DNA of 64,000 bases from a virus. Below the pieces are notes generated by a model. That model had not been told where the DNA came from. It did not search any database and worked only from the letters and a program-made list of their open reading frames with translations. Location of the stretch: positions 1 through 64,000 of the IMG/VR virus record IMGVR_UViG_3300014913_000009; one strand, written 5' to 3'. This document shows, one piece after another, positions 29,571-38,900 of the stretch (position 1 is its first letter; every line of letters begins with the position of its first letter). The position numbers and the translations under genes are program-made.

Positions 29571-30179
29571 TTGTCTAGATTTGTAAAATGCAATGCTATG
29601 CAGGATAAGAAATCTTATTGGAAAAAGTTTGACAAACTTATTGTGACAAATCATACGAGTAAGTTTGATGTAAATATATTTGCCGACTTCGACATAAAGA
29701 GAATAGATACTCATTCTCAAGTTCCGGGTCAAAAAAACCGAAAAGACTTTAATTTATCTAAGGTGAGAAATGCTAGCCTTGACTATGCTGCTGAAAATAA
29801 CTATGACTTTTTAGTTGTAGTAGATGTTGATTGTATAGTATATTCATATCCGTCCAACCTTGACGACAAAAGAATTGGAGGTGTGAAGTTCCGATGCAAG
29901 TCAGGAGAAGAGATTTTCGACAGTAGATCTAATTGCCGCACGGGAACAGCGTCATGGTTTATTATACCCAAATCCCTTTTTCACCTTAGATGGCACGAAG
30001 GTTTTGTGGGCTATGGATGGGAAGATATGGATTGGGCGATGAATGTAGTAGGAAAACGGGGATACAAGACATATGGAAGTAATATGGAGTGTGCACACAT
30101 TTCACACAAAGAGGAGTTTCCCGATGGCAAAATACTGAAGAATAATTCTGCATTATTCGAAAGAAGAAAAAGCATTTAA
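29571..30179 (+). CDS. GT-A-fold glycosyltransferase (galactosyltransferase C-domain type)
   Basis: About 202 residues. LVVVDVDCIV (~84-93) is a DxD-type metal/nucleotide-sugar site. GFVGYGWEDMDWAMNVVGKR (~141-160) is the GxGxEDxD acceptor/catalytic motif of the beta-1,4-galactosyltransferase C-terminal domain. The start is uncertain: TTG at 29571 has no good ribosome binding site, and the frame is open without any ATG back to 29406, overlapping the previous gene. A frameshift fusion or unusual start is possible. It lies between two GT42-like paralogues, within the sugar module. Confidence 0.72.
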   Translation: MSRFVKCNAMQDKKSYWKKFDKLIVTNHTSKFDVNIFADFDIKRIDTHSQVPGQKNRKDFNLSKVRNASLDYAAENNYDFLVVVDVDCIVYSYPSNLDDKRIGGVKFRCKSGEEIFDSRSNCRTGTASWFIIPKSLFHLRWHEGFVGYGWEDMDWAMNVVGKRGYKTYGSNMECAHISHKEEFPDGKILKNNSALFERRKSI

Positions 30180-30198
30180 ATAGAACTCAGATTAAAAG

Positions 30199-30804
30199 AT
30201 GAAGAAAAGCAACATGATTACCATTCTCGGAAGTGGAATTAGTGCTCATAATTATGAGATAAAAACTTCGTCAGTTATAGTTTCCAATGGATCATTATTA
30301 TCTCCATCAATAAAAGGAAAAAGTATCACATGGATTACCGGAGGAGATACTGGACAAAGAGTCGATCATTATAAAAATATTGTAGATAATGCCGCAAAGA
30401 TCCCGACCTCTATAGTGATACAATACAATGAGATACAGCATATTAATGATATTCTCAAATTTGCTCAATATGCGAAAAAAGCATTTGAAATAGACCCTAT
30501 ATTTATACCATCATACAGACCAATTGAATGCGAGCAATTTACAAAAAATGTTATATCAACTGGAATGAGATGTATTGAAATAGCATTAAAGTATTATAAC
30601 GAAATTTTTGTTGCAGGTATCGAGATGGGAATTAACACAAATTACGACGATACACTAATCAAGAAAAATGCACATGGATATTCTGCTACTTTACATCTTG
30701 AAAAGGATAAAACATTTCTTAAAAGTTTGAATAAAAATAATCTAAATAAAATCAAACCTTGCGATAAGTCGGGATTGAAAAAATTTATGGATGCCTTAAT
30801 ATGA
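30199..30804 (+). CDS. GT42/DUF115-like glycosyltransferase, paralogue 2
   Basis: 201 residues. Clearly homologous to the 27717 protein: MITILGSGISAHNYEIKTSS against TILGSGPSSNNYSITTDT, then VISTGMRCIEIALKYYNEIF, VAGIEMGINT and LHLEKDKTFL. The GPS loop is GIS here, so the loop proline-serine is changed and activity may differ. It ends the sugar module; the stop overlaps the next start (ATGA). Confidence 0.55.
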   Translation: MKKSNMITILGSGISAHNYEIKTSSVIVSNGSLLSPSIKGKSITWITGGDTGQRVDHYKNIVDNAAKIPTSIVIQYNEIQHINDILKFAQYAKKAFEIDPIFIPSYRPIECEQFTKNVISTGMRCIEIALKYYNEIFVAGIEMGINTNYDDTLIKKNAHGYSATLHLEKDKTFLKSLNKNNLNKIKPCDKSGLKKFMDALI

Positions 30805-31643
30805 ATATCGACAATATAAAACCACCCCCGGACGGAAAAAACCAGATTACAAGATCGCGAAATAGCGACATTGAAAAAAACGATGTAATTACATTTATTT
30901 CCGGCGAAGAAGATATGGCATTTCCATTAGTATCAAATCTTCTTGTGAATGAATATCCCGAAGGCGAACGCGTAACAATCTCCAAAAAGAAAGTAAAAGA
31001 ACTCGAGGATTGGTATAAGGGACGTATTTCCGGATACCACATGTCTCTCGTAATGACTTGCGCAGAGCAATGCCCATATATAAAACAATGTCCAATAAAA
31101 AGAATGGGAATTGATATTCCTGAAGGACATCCATGTGCTTGGGAGTCTGGATTATTTAAGGCTCGTGTTGCCGGATTGTGTGCAGAATTAAATGTAGATC
31201 CACAAGACAAAAACCAATATGTCGATTACAATACTATAAGAGAAATCTCATCCGTCGAAATGTTACTCGAGAGAGTCTCCATGGAAATTAGCACAAAACC
31301 AAGAAGTGTCATTCCTCAGGCAGTCGGCATTGATGGTGATGGACATGCAATATTTCAGGACATGATAAATAAAAGATACGAATGGCTCAATCAATTGACG
31401 CGCAAAAAGGTTGGACTTCTGGAAAGTTTGTCAGCTACTAGACGTGAGAGAATAAAGGCGGGTGTTGCTACAGGACAAGATCCAGCGAGCTATGTGACAG
31501 ATTTAATGAATCGTAAAATGCGCCTAATTGACATGAGGGTCGGAGACGAAACAATAACAACACGAGATCATCCTGAGATTCCAGAGCCGGACGACGACGG
31601 GATGATCTCATTTGAAATTGACGAGGATGAATTAGGTGCCTGA
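30801..31643 (+). CDS. Protein with four-cysteine cluster upstream of virion genes
   Basis: 280 residues. The central CAEQCPYIKQC with a further C 17 residues on (about 89-116) could bind zinc or an Fe-S cluster. Flanks are helical and charged, and the C-terminus is very acidic (DDDGMISFEIDEDE). The position, a few genes before the large terminase, would suit a small-terminase-like or head-assembly protein, but there is no motif evidence. Overlaps with both neighbours (4 and 8 bp). Confidence 0.65.
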   Translation: MNIDNIKPPPDGKNQITRSRNSDIEKNDVITFISGEEDMAFPLVSNLLVNEYPEGERVTISKKKVKELEDWYKGRISGYHMSLVMTCAEQCPYIKQCPIKRMGIDIPEGHPCAWESGLFKARVAGLCAELNVDPQDKNQYVDYNTIREISSVEMLLERVSMEISTKPRSVIPQAVGIDGDGHAIFQDMINKRYEWLNQLTRKKVGLLESLSATRRERIKAGVATGQDPASYVTDLMNRKMRLIDMRVGDETITTRDHPEIPEPDDDGMISFEIDEDELGA

Positions 31644-34437
31644 TCCAAGAGATCCAAGTAGCATCCCCGGAAAATCCGCCAGACAGGCAGTAATCAATCC
31701 CGCCTCTCGAATACAGCATGTCGATGATATACTCGGCTTCAATCAAATCCCTACCGCCTCGTCCAAACAAAGAGCCCTCCTCGCTGCCCGCCAGTATTCC
31801 CCATCGGGCATTCGCCCACAAGGACCATTTACTCAGGGGCAGGGTAATGGTCTTTGGTTTATGGACATTGAAACACTCGGATTAGATAGCGCGTCTCCCG
31901 TTACCATGGGAAGTGTGATGTCTCGAAGTGGCATTGAATCTTTGAGCGGAAATCTTCAGGAGAAGATGATTAGGTCAGGACAATTCGACGAATCAATACT
32001 TCCTGGGTTTGGAAGTGCTGGAGGAAAGATTAAAGGATTACATAATCTCGCAGAATCCGAATGGGACGATCTTGTGAGAAGTATAGATAATGCAACCGAT
32101 TCCGCAGGAAATAATAAACTTAAGGACATTATGGCGGGGCAGTCAAGCAGAGCAATACTCGACGAAGCCAAGCAAACTGGGAGACACCCTGCTGATGTCC
32201 TCTTATCTAAAATGCGGGAAACGAGAAAGGCAGAGGATTTTGGTGCATTATTCAATGCAAAGAAAACAAACAAACGTGCGGGAGATTGGTTTGCCAAGAA
32301 GATAAAGATGATTAGCGATCATGGTGGGGGCACATTGGTCGTCCATAATCTGCCATTTGAATCACGCATAATGAGTACGAGATTTACAGACAAAGGATAT
32401 AAGACCCAGGTTGAGCCTTATTTATATGCATCGTCAATACAAAAGTCCGGCAAAATTGACAAAAGGATGTACTCCACTTCAAAAGAAGTTAGTCGATTGT
32501 CCGATATGCTCCATATTAAAACTCGTGCCGGAGTTGGGGTTGGAGATACTGGAAAGCAATTATTTCAAGCCGTCAAATCTCATATATCTACTCCTGCCGA
32601 CGGATACGTAAAACTTCTTGATAGCCGCGATATTATGCGTTCTGTTAATGCAATGGCAGAAGAGCAGGGGTTCTTGAGTTCAATTGGAGTTACTCGTGGG
32701 TCATCCGTTGATGATTTTTTGCAAGCATTAGATCCCAATCTTAAAGAGTTTCATTTACCATCAGCCGATGATGTTGCCACAGAAGCATTGCTATCACATC
32801 AAATGCAAGCCGGAGAATTACTTGCAAAAGGTGATAAAGAAGCCAAGAAGCAACTTCAGTCCAAATTCGGCGATTACTTCAAGAGGCTGGACATCATCAG
32901 AACGGATAGTCGGCGAGCCGAAAAATATCTCGTTGAAAGATTATCAAATCAAATAGCCAATACACTTGCCGGCAAAGATGTGCGATTGATGGAAGGGAAT
33001 ACTATTAATGGCGTTTTTGTTCCCACGGTAAATGCTTATGAAGGAACTCGCTCAGTATATGATCCAAATGTTGGCAAAAAGGTTGCCGAAACATATTCAG
33101 TACATCGTCCAAAATATTCATCATCACAAAGAACGATAGATGAATTATTTGAATACAATTGGAACGCAACGTCAAAATATCACAGAAAAAATATTTCCAG
33201 AAAAAGATATGATGCTATAAGAGATTCTTTGAAACCCATACTTGAAAAAGGCGAAGCCCTTGATGATGCTGGACTATTATTGCAGAAAGAAATACAAACG
33301 TTAATCAGCAAGGGCGATGATGTCTCAATAAAAGGGATTGAGGCGATCATTGCAAAGCAATCGACCAAAGCAATGGGAAGTGCAACAAAAGCCGCCGAGG
33401 CCGCTTCACGCTTCTCTAAAGCGAAGTGGTTGGGAGTTGGCGTTGGAATTGGACTTGCCGCGACAATGCTATGGGAAGGTAATCCTGAAAGAAATACAGA
33501 AAGGATGACTTCCATAAATCGCGGTGGTAGTGGATCTCCTACTGGAAGTGCTGCGATTGGCGGTGGATTAGCAGTTGCGGGAATTGCAGGTGCATTAAAA
33601 GCGGGGAAAGGATCCCCCGCGTCTTATGGTGCAGTATTGGCCGGCGGATATGCATTGGCAAGTGGAGTTCATGATGTCCTTAATGACAACAAATCGTCAG
33701 ATTGGGGTGGGTCGTTAGGTGCTGGGATTACTGCCGCAGCATTTGGGGGCGTTGCTTATGCAGGGGCCGGAGGGCTGGGGAAGTTAGGACGACCGGAGTT
33801 TTTAAGCAAGGTGGATGATATGTGGAAGGGGCTAGGCGGGCAAAGAATGGGATTTGCTGCTGCCGGAATTATTGGTGCGGGATTAATAGCATCTTATATG
33901 TTGGATGATAATCCCGAAGTTTCCAATCCAATGAGTGAGGCAAGTCATCGCACGCATTCAGATTTTGGCTCACCATACAAAGGGAGGCGAGTATCTGCTG
34001 CTATTGGCGGCTTATTCGAAGATGTTGTCGAAGGAACAAATAAATATATAGGAAAAGTAAGAGGGGGGATGAAGGGTATAGTCAAAACAACGTCGTTGAA
34101 AAAACCGGGTAGTGGACTTATAGTTCATAATGCGACATACTCTGGAAAACAATCAGTCGCAAAAATATCACTATTGGAATCGGCTATGGAGCAAACGGCA
34201 AGCAGACCCGAAATACTTGGAAGAACATCAAGATTGATGCCAAGTGTTGATGATGTCGTTCCATTCAAAAGAATTGCCCAAAAAGGAGGCTTGCCCGAAA
34301 TGCCATCCAAGGGTAAAATAGAATTGCCTTTACCACCGCGTGTAGGTATTCCTCGCGTACAAGGAAGTAAAACCAATACGCCATTTAATGTTGGTAGCAA
34401 TGGAAAGAGTCGGGCAAATGCTAGTTGTATGTATTAA
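31636..34437 (+). CDS. Large virion-like protein with N-terminal DnaQ-type exonuclease domain
   Basis: 933 residues, GTG start at 31636 after GAGGATGAATTAG. Residues 70-340 look like a DEDD 3'-5' exonuclease: LWFMDIETLGLD (Exo I, D77/E79), LVVHNLPFES (Exo II-like, HN..FE), and a later H...D stretch near 312-330. The C-terminal third has Gly/Ala-rich hydrophobic segments (GVGIGLAATML, AAIGGGLAVAGIAGAL, AAGIIGAGLIASYML) typical of membrane-inserting, ejected virion proteins. An exonuclease fused to a membrane-active virion protein suggests a protein delivered into the host. Function is inferred. Confidence 0.6.
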   Translation: MPDPRDPSSIPGKSARQAVINPASRIQHVDDILGFNQIPTASSKQRALLAARQYSPSGIRPQGPFTQGQGNGLWFMDIETLGLDSASPVTMGSVMSRSGIESLSGNLQEKMIRSGQFDESILPGFGSAGGKIKGLHNLAESEWDDLVRSIDNATDSAGNNKLKDIMAGQSSRAILDEAKQTGRHPADVLLSKMRETRKAEDFGALFNAKKTNKRAGDWFAKKIKMISDHGGGTLVVHNLPFESRIMSTRFTDKGYKTQVEPYLYASSIQKSGKIDKRMYSTSKEVSRLSDMLHIKTRAGVGVGDTGKQLFQAVKSHISTPADGYVKLLDSRDIMRSVNAMAEEQGFLSSIGVTRGSSVDDFLQALDPNLKEFHLPSADDVATEALLSHQMQAGELLAKGDKEAKKQLQSKFGDYFKRLDIIRTDSRRAEKYLVERLSNQIANTLAGKDVRLMEGNTINGVFVPTVNAYEGTRSVYDPNVGKKVAETYSVHRPKYSSSQRTIDELFEYNWNATSKYHRKNISRKRYDAIRDSLKPILEKGEALDDAGLLLQKEIQTLISKGDDVSIKGIEAIIAKQSTKAMGSATKAAEAASRFSKAKWLGVGVGIGLAATMLWEGNPERNTERMTSINRGGSGSPTGSAAIGGGLAVAGIAGALKAGKGSPASYGAVLAGGYALASGVHDVLNDNKSSDWGGSLGAGITAAAFGGVAYAGAGGLGKLGRPEFLSKVDDMWKGLGGQRMGFAAAGIIGAGLIASYMLDDNPEVSNPMSEASHRTHSDFGSPYKGRRVSAAIGGLFEDVVEGTNKYIGKVRGGMKGIVKTTSLKKPGSGLIVHNATYSGKQSVAKISLLESAMEQTASRPEILGRTSRLMPSVDDVVPFKRIAQKGGLPEMPSKGKIELPLPPRVGIPRVQGSKTNTPFNVGSNGKSRANASCMY

Positions 34438-34447
34438 GGAGATATAA

Positions 34448-34993
34448 ATGCCATTAATAGGAACATCTTACGGATCGTCATCTCATATGCAGGGTGGCTA
34501 CGAGGGATTTATTAAGACCGGATTCTCTGGAAGTATGGCGCTTGATATGACTGCGTTTGGGGCGATTGACACGATGGTAAAAGGGAGTGCAGTTAAAGCA
34601 AATCCAATAACTGGAAGATTACCTGGATTCAAGCATCTGTATAGTTTCCTTGATAAAAACAAAGTCACGTCCGCAGCACTTCAGCGAATGAGTAAAAGTG
34701 TGTTCATGGGGAAATTGGGAGCAATAACGAATGTGTGGATGAGTGGACTAATGGGTGGTATGGCTGGAACTATGAGCACGATGGCTATCGGAGCATTGGG
34801 CGATTATGGATTGCAGCAAGGAGCGGAAAAACGACGCAAAAAATTTACGGGAAATGTAGAAATGTACGGGGAAGGATTTCGCGACACCAAAAATGCACAA
34901 ACAATGAGACAAACAGCATTATCTATGGTGCAGCAATCCCAACTGGGTGTTAGGAGTGCATTAGGCAGAGAAGCATTTCACATGCATAGGTAG
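34448..34993 (+). CDS. Gly/Met-rich membrane-active protein
   Basis: 181 residues, AAGGAGATATAA before the ATG. Hydrophobic small-residue segment WMSGLMGGMAGTMSTMAIGA (~99-118). The C-terminal NAQTMRQTALSMVQQSQLGV then RSALGREAFHMH looks like a conserved docking tail. Likely a virion or injected protein. No family named. Confidence 0.65.
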   Translation: MPLIGTSYGSSSHMQGGYEGFIKTGFSGSMALDMTAFGAIDTMVKGSAVKANPITGRLPGFKHLYSFLDKNKVTSAALQRMSKSVFMGKLGAITNVWMSGLMGGMAGTMSTMAIGALGDYGLQQGAEKRRKKFTGNVEMYGEGFRDTKNAQTMRQTALSMVQQSQLGVRSALGREAFHMHR

Positions 34994-34999
34994 GGGAAT

Positions 35000-35905
35000 A
35001 TGGGATACGGCAAACGAATCGGGCAAAAAATTAGAAGTTTTGCCAAAAAAGGAATCAAAGCCGTAACTATGCGGGGTGGCGCAAATAGGGTTGCAAAAGG
35101 GGTAAAAAAGGTCTCGAAGATAGGACGAGGTGGAGCGCAGGTAAAGGTTGCTCCCAATAATTTTTCGGCAATAAAAAGACCACCGAGCGACCCACTAAAA
35201 GGATTGACTGTAAAACCTGACGGGATGGTTGATGTTCCGTTGGGAGGAGGGTGGGTTAAACCTACGCCATCAAAAGATATTATAGCACAACACGCTAAGG
35301 AGTCCCGCATAAGAGGGTATAAGGCAGAAGATCTTATACAACGCGAACTTGACGAAGAAATAATAAGGAGAGGAGTTAATCCACTTAACATTGGAAGAAA
35401 CGAAACTTTCATGGATGAGTATGTAAGGAAAAGTGCAGAAGATGCAATCAGAAATCCAAATGCGACGTGGAATAGAGGCATAGCAGGAAGACAGGCAAAG
35501 GCGAGAGGAGGTGCCGATAAAGGTGGAATGAATTGGTTTCAAAGAATGAAACTCAAAATGAAATTGGGACCACTAAAAAATATGGATGAATCTATACCAG
35601 GAGTTACTCCCGAAATAAATAGAAGAAGAGCACTTAAATGGGGATCACTGGCAGATGAAATTACAGGACAAAAAGTTGACCTTGAATCAATCAGAGATAA
35701 TCCAGGCAACTATATACGATCAATACAAAAAAAAGCAAAATACTATAGGGAACATGCTCCGCTGGGAGATGATGTACAAGCATATTTTAAGAAGGACATT
35801 AATGGAGTTCAAAAACTGGTAGAAAATTTGCAAGACGCAAATGTTCCTCATAACAAAATCATAGATTATAGAAACCGGTTATTTAGATATCACAGAAACA
35901 GATAG
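35000..35905 (+). CDS. Basic protein of unknown function
   Basis: 301 residues, strongly basic N-terminus (GYGKRIGQKIRSFAKKGIK), rich in R/K throughout. No membrane segment. TAGGGGAAT precedes the ATG. It sits between the membrane-active proteins and is possibly a DNA-associated internal virion protein. Confidence 0.65.
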   Translation: MGYGKRIGQKIRSFAKKGIKAVTMRGGANRVAKGVKKVSKIGRGGAQVKVAPNNFSAIKRPPSDPLKGLTVKPDGMVDVPLGGGWVKPTPSKDIIAQHAKESRIRGYKAEDLIQRELDEEIIRRGVNPLNIGRNETFMDEYVRKSAEDAIRNPNATWNRGIAGRQAKARGGADKGGMNWFQRMKLKMKLGPLKNMDESIPGVTPEINRRRALKWGSLADEITGQKVDLESIRDNPGNYIRSIQKKAKYYREHAPLGDDVQAYFKKDINGVQKLVENLQDANVPHNKIIDYRNRLFRYHRNR

Positions 35906-35914
35906 GAGATATTT

Positions 35915-36562
35915 ATGACGTCGAGACTAAAAATGGCCGGCTCATTTGGATCGGAACAAACAGCAAAAGTAGGTTCAAATTTCGGGCGAAAAATGGTCGA
36001 ACATGGAGGTGTCCGAAAATGGAGTACACACCTAAGAATGTATGGTAGTGGAAGTATGGCGATGAATTCGAGACCTGAATATGGGTTCCCTGCAGGCAGA
36101 CGAAAAAAGAAGTATAGAGGCGGGGGAAGTAACACAAGGAAAAAATACAGAGGGAAGGGAGTGCCCAGTCGCCCCACAACTCCCATATCAAAAGTAAAAG
36201 CGACAATAGATAGGGGAAAACGTCCCGGACTGTCATGGAAGAATGGAGCACCTCAAATGAGGGGACCAAAATCTCCATTGAAAATTTCTTATTTACGAAG
36301 AAAGGCGCACATGAGGGGGCTTCGTGGTATAGATAGGTCTGTCGGAAAATATTCCAAAATGGCAATGGGGGCAGGAGCAATGATGGGCATGTATGGAATT
36401 TACAAATTAGCAAAGACCGAAGGAGAGGAGGGGACTGGATCGCTTCTTTTTGGTGGTGCGATTGCAGCTGCTGGCGTGATGGGGAAAAAGCCATTAGCAT
36501 CGGCAATGAAGGGCAATTATCTTAGAAAAATTGGAAGATTGGCAAAGAAGGTAATAAAATAA
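35915..36562 (+). CDS. Basic protein with one hydrophobic segment
   Basis: 215 residues. N-terminal two thirds very basic and Gly-rich (GRRKKKYRGGGSNTRKKYRG). A hydrophobic stretch follows (MAMGAGAMMGMYGIYKL, ~151-167) and a second near 180-193. TAGGAGATATTT precedes the ATG. It resembles the neighbouring Gly-rich proteins in style, so probably belongs to the same particle or injection complex. Confidence 0.65.
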   Translation: MTSRLKMAGSFGSEQTAKVGSNFGRKMVEHGGVRKWSTHLRMYGSGSMAMNSRPEYGFPAGRRKKKYRGGGSNTRKKYRGKGVPSRPTTPISKVKATIDRGKRPGLSWKNGAPQMRGPKSPLKISYLRRKAHMRGLRGIDRSVGKYSKMAMGAGAMMGMYGIYKLAKTEGEEGTGSLLFGGAIAAAGVMGKKPLASAMKGNYLRKIGRLAKKVIK

Positions 36563-36575
36563 AGGTAGGCTAATT

Positions 36576-37007
36576 ATGGCAACAATGGCAACAATAGGGG
36601 GGATAACGGCAGCAAGTGTGGCAACAATGGGAGCGATTGGCGTGTCTCAATCAATGGATGCTGGTCCAACTCCTCCAGATCCGTGGGAAATCTACCGATG
36701 GAAAAGAGCGGGTTTATATATGGGAGTTGGAGGAGTGGCGGGTGGTGGAGCCGGAATGCTCGCAGGAAGAAAACATCTGGGGAAAAGAGCCGGATGGGGA
36801 GCGCTCGCAGGTGCCGCCATAGGAATAATTGGTGGTGCAATTTTTGCCAAGTCTACTACCAACGCAGAAAAAAGAGGTGCATATATGGGAGGTCGTGTCG
36901 GACAAAATGAAGCGATGACCAGAGTCAGCGGAAGTGTTGGGCAAATTGCACAATTAAGAGCGGACATCGCAAGACTCCATAAACCTATTCGTGGTGGAGG
37001 ATATTAA
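36576..37007 (+). CDS. Glycine-zipper membrane protein
   Basis: 143 residues. Two Gly-zipper hydrophobic stretches, YMGVGGVAGGGAGMLAG (~48-64) and WGALAGAAIGIIGGAIFA (~73-90), and an N-terminal one (IGGITAASVATMGAIG). AAGGTAGGC lies before the ATG. Gly-zipper proteins insert in membranes. It directly precedes terminase. Confidence 0.68.
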   Translation: MATMATIGGITAASVATMGAIGVSQSMDAGPTPPDPWEIYRWKRAGLYMGVGGVAGGGAGMLAGRKHLGKRAGWGALAGAAIGIIGGAIFAKSTTNAEKRGAYMGGRVGQNEAMTRVSGSVGQIAQLRADIARLHKPIRGGGY

Positions 37008-38900
37008 TTGGCTAAAGTAAAGGTCCTGGAACATTTGGCAGAACATTTCCAACAAAGCGAAATGTGCAGAAAATGTATATTGTCTTACCACAAATTATAT
37101 CAACAGGGCAAAACCAACAATCCCTTTCCTGTAAGTTGCAGGGGAGATTCCAGCGTACCTCCTCCTGGTATCGAAAATAATAGAGAAGCACAACAAGCAT
37201 TCTTATTGAGCGATCCATCAACATGGGCGGAATTTGAATTGGAGGATCCAAAAAATCCTGGTAAGTCGATGGAGTATAGATCATATCAAAGTGAGATAGT
37301 GAGATGTACTGCGAAAAGATCTGTTGTGCGAATGGGTAGGCGTACTGGTAAAACATTTGGAATAATTACCAAAATGCTACATCGCATGTTTATCCAGAAA
37401 ACCACCATCATTGTTTTGGTGCCTCACAATCCCGCCAATGTCGCCATATTCAGGGCAATAGACGATCTTATGCGAGGATCAAAAATATTGCAACAATGTA
37501 TTTCTAGAAGAGTAAAAAACCCGAGGATCATAGAGTTTAAGAATGGCTCCCGCATTGAAGGCTTTATTATCAATTCTGGAACCGGAACAAATCCCGATAA
37601 AATACGAGGTCAGGGAGCAGATATTTTATATGTTGATGAAGCAGACTTCATCCCCCCTGAAGACTTTACCCCGGTTTGGGCTATACTTATGGACAATAAG
37701 GATGCCGAGTTCTGGATGACTTCAACGCCATCTGGACTAAAAGAAGTTTTTTATTTTAATTGCACCGAAAAAGATCGCGGTTGGCGAGAGCATTACCATT
37801 CATGTCTAGAACATCCCGATTGGGCTGAAATGGAAGCAGACATGAGGGAGCAATATAAATATAATAAAATAGGATGGGATCATGAGGTTATGGCGCTTTT
37901 CGCCGAAGTTGAGGGTGGCGTATATTCTACTGTTGCACTTGAAAATTCTGTCGAGAAATATACTTACGACGCAATGAGAAGGCAAGATGAATGTATTTAT
38001 GCACTTGGTGTCGATTGGAACGGACATCCGATTGGAGATGTTGGTATCGTCGTTGAATATAATCCGCAATCAAACAAATTTAAAGTTGTCGATAAATTTA
38101 TATCGGCCGAAAAAGAATATACGCAATTAAAAGCCATACAAAAAATCATAGAAGTATCGCAAAAATGGAAAATAGATCAATTGTGGGTTGATTCCGGATA
38201 TGGGAGCCCTCAGATTGAAATGCTAAAAAAATATGCGATAGAACGCCCCGAACTAAAGCTCATCCATAAAATAAAAGGCATACAAATGGGCGGGAAGACA
38301 GAAGTCCGTGATCCATGGACTGGAGGTATGATAAAAAAGAGAAACAAATCCCTTATTGTATCAATTACCGCCGAAAAAATCGCCAGAGGGAACTGTATCT
38401 TCCCAAGTGCAGAAGAACCAAAGGGAGGTTTGGTTGATCAATTGAGAAGTCTTAGAATTAAACGGATGGGACTTGATGGGGATCCAGTTTTTGAAGAATC
38501 GGAAGATCATGCAATGGTAGCATGGCAATGTGCAGTATATGCAATTATGATGAAATATTCCGACATCAATTCGTCAATAGGAGTGTCCCATATAGATGTC
38601 GCTCCGACCATTATGAGGAACGGCAGGAAACTCATCCCATTACAAGATACAGGATCAATGAATATTGAGCCAGATCTCTTAAATTATATGCGCAAAGACA
38701 TAATGAATAGAGACGATAGAAGTGTATTCCATAGCCCGCAACATGGAGCGTCAACACAACTATCACGCAAAATCGGTGGTATGCCCTTGAAGCAAAATGA
38801 AAACAAAAGAGGCAATTTTTCTAAAAGTCCATTTAGACGAACACAAAAAGATTTTGTATTTGGACAAGAAAAAAGGCCTACACGGAGGAGACGGCGTTGA
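37008..38900 (+). CDS. Terminase large subunit
   Basis: 630 residues, TTG start at 37008 after GGTGGAGG. ATPase: Walker A MGRRTGKT (109-116), Walker B ILYVDEAD (206-213), coupling motif MTSTPSG (237-243). RNase H-like nuclease: ALGVDWNG (D336), QLWVDSGYGS (D395) and SEDHAMVAW (~505). It packages DNA into the prohead and cuts it. An N-terminal Cys cluster (CRKC ... C, 20-44) looks like a small zinc site, an uncommon addition. The stop overlaps the next TTG start. Confidence 0.96.
   Translation: MAKVKVLEHLAEHFQQSEMCRKCILSYHKLYQQGKTNNPFPVSCRGDSSVPPPGIENNREAQQAFLLSDPSTWAEFELEDPKNPGKSMEYRSYQSEIVRCTAKRSVVRMGRRTGKTFGIITKMLHRMFIQKTTIIVLVPHNPANVAIFRAIDDLMRGSKILQQCISRRVKNPRIIEFKNGSRIEGFIINSGTGTNPDKIRGQGADILYVDEADFIPPEDFTPVWAILMDNKDAEFWMTSTPSGLKEVFYFNCTEKDRGWREHYHSCLEHPDWAEMEADMREQYKYNKIGWDHEVMALFAEVEGGVYSTVALENSVEKYTYDAMRRQDECIYALGVDWNGHPIGDVGIVVEYNPQSNKFKVVDKFISAEKEYTQLKAIQKIIEVSQKWKIDQLWVDSGYGSPQIEMLKKYAIERPELKLIHKIKGIQMGGKTEVRDPWTGGMIKKRNKSLIVSITAEKIARGNCIFPSAEEPKGGLVDQLRSLRIKRMGLDGDPVFEESEDHAMVAWQCAVYAIMMKYSDINSSIGVSHIDVAPTIMRNGRKLIPLQDTGSMNIEPDLLNYMRKDIMNRDDRSVFHSPQHGASTQLSRKIGGMPLKQNENKRGNFSKSPFRRTQKDFVFGQEKRPTRRRRR

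Noticed and set aside
35913-36506. 197-codon minus-strand frame opposite the basic virion-like protein
   Set aside because: Complement of a K/R/G-rich gene gives an S/P/L/F-rich nonsense protein.
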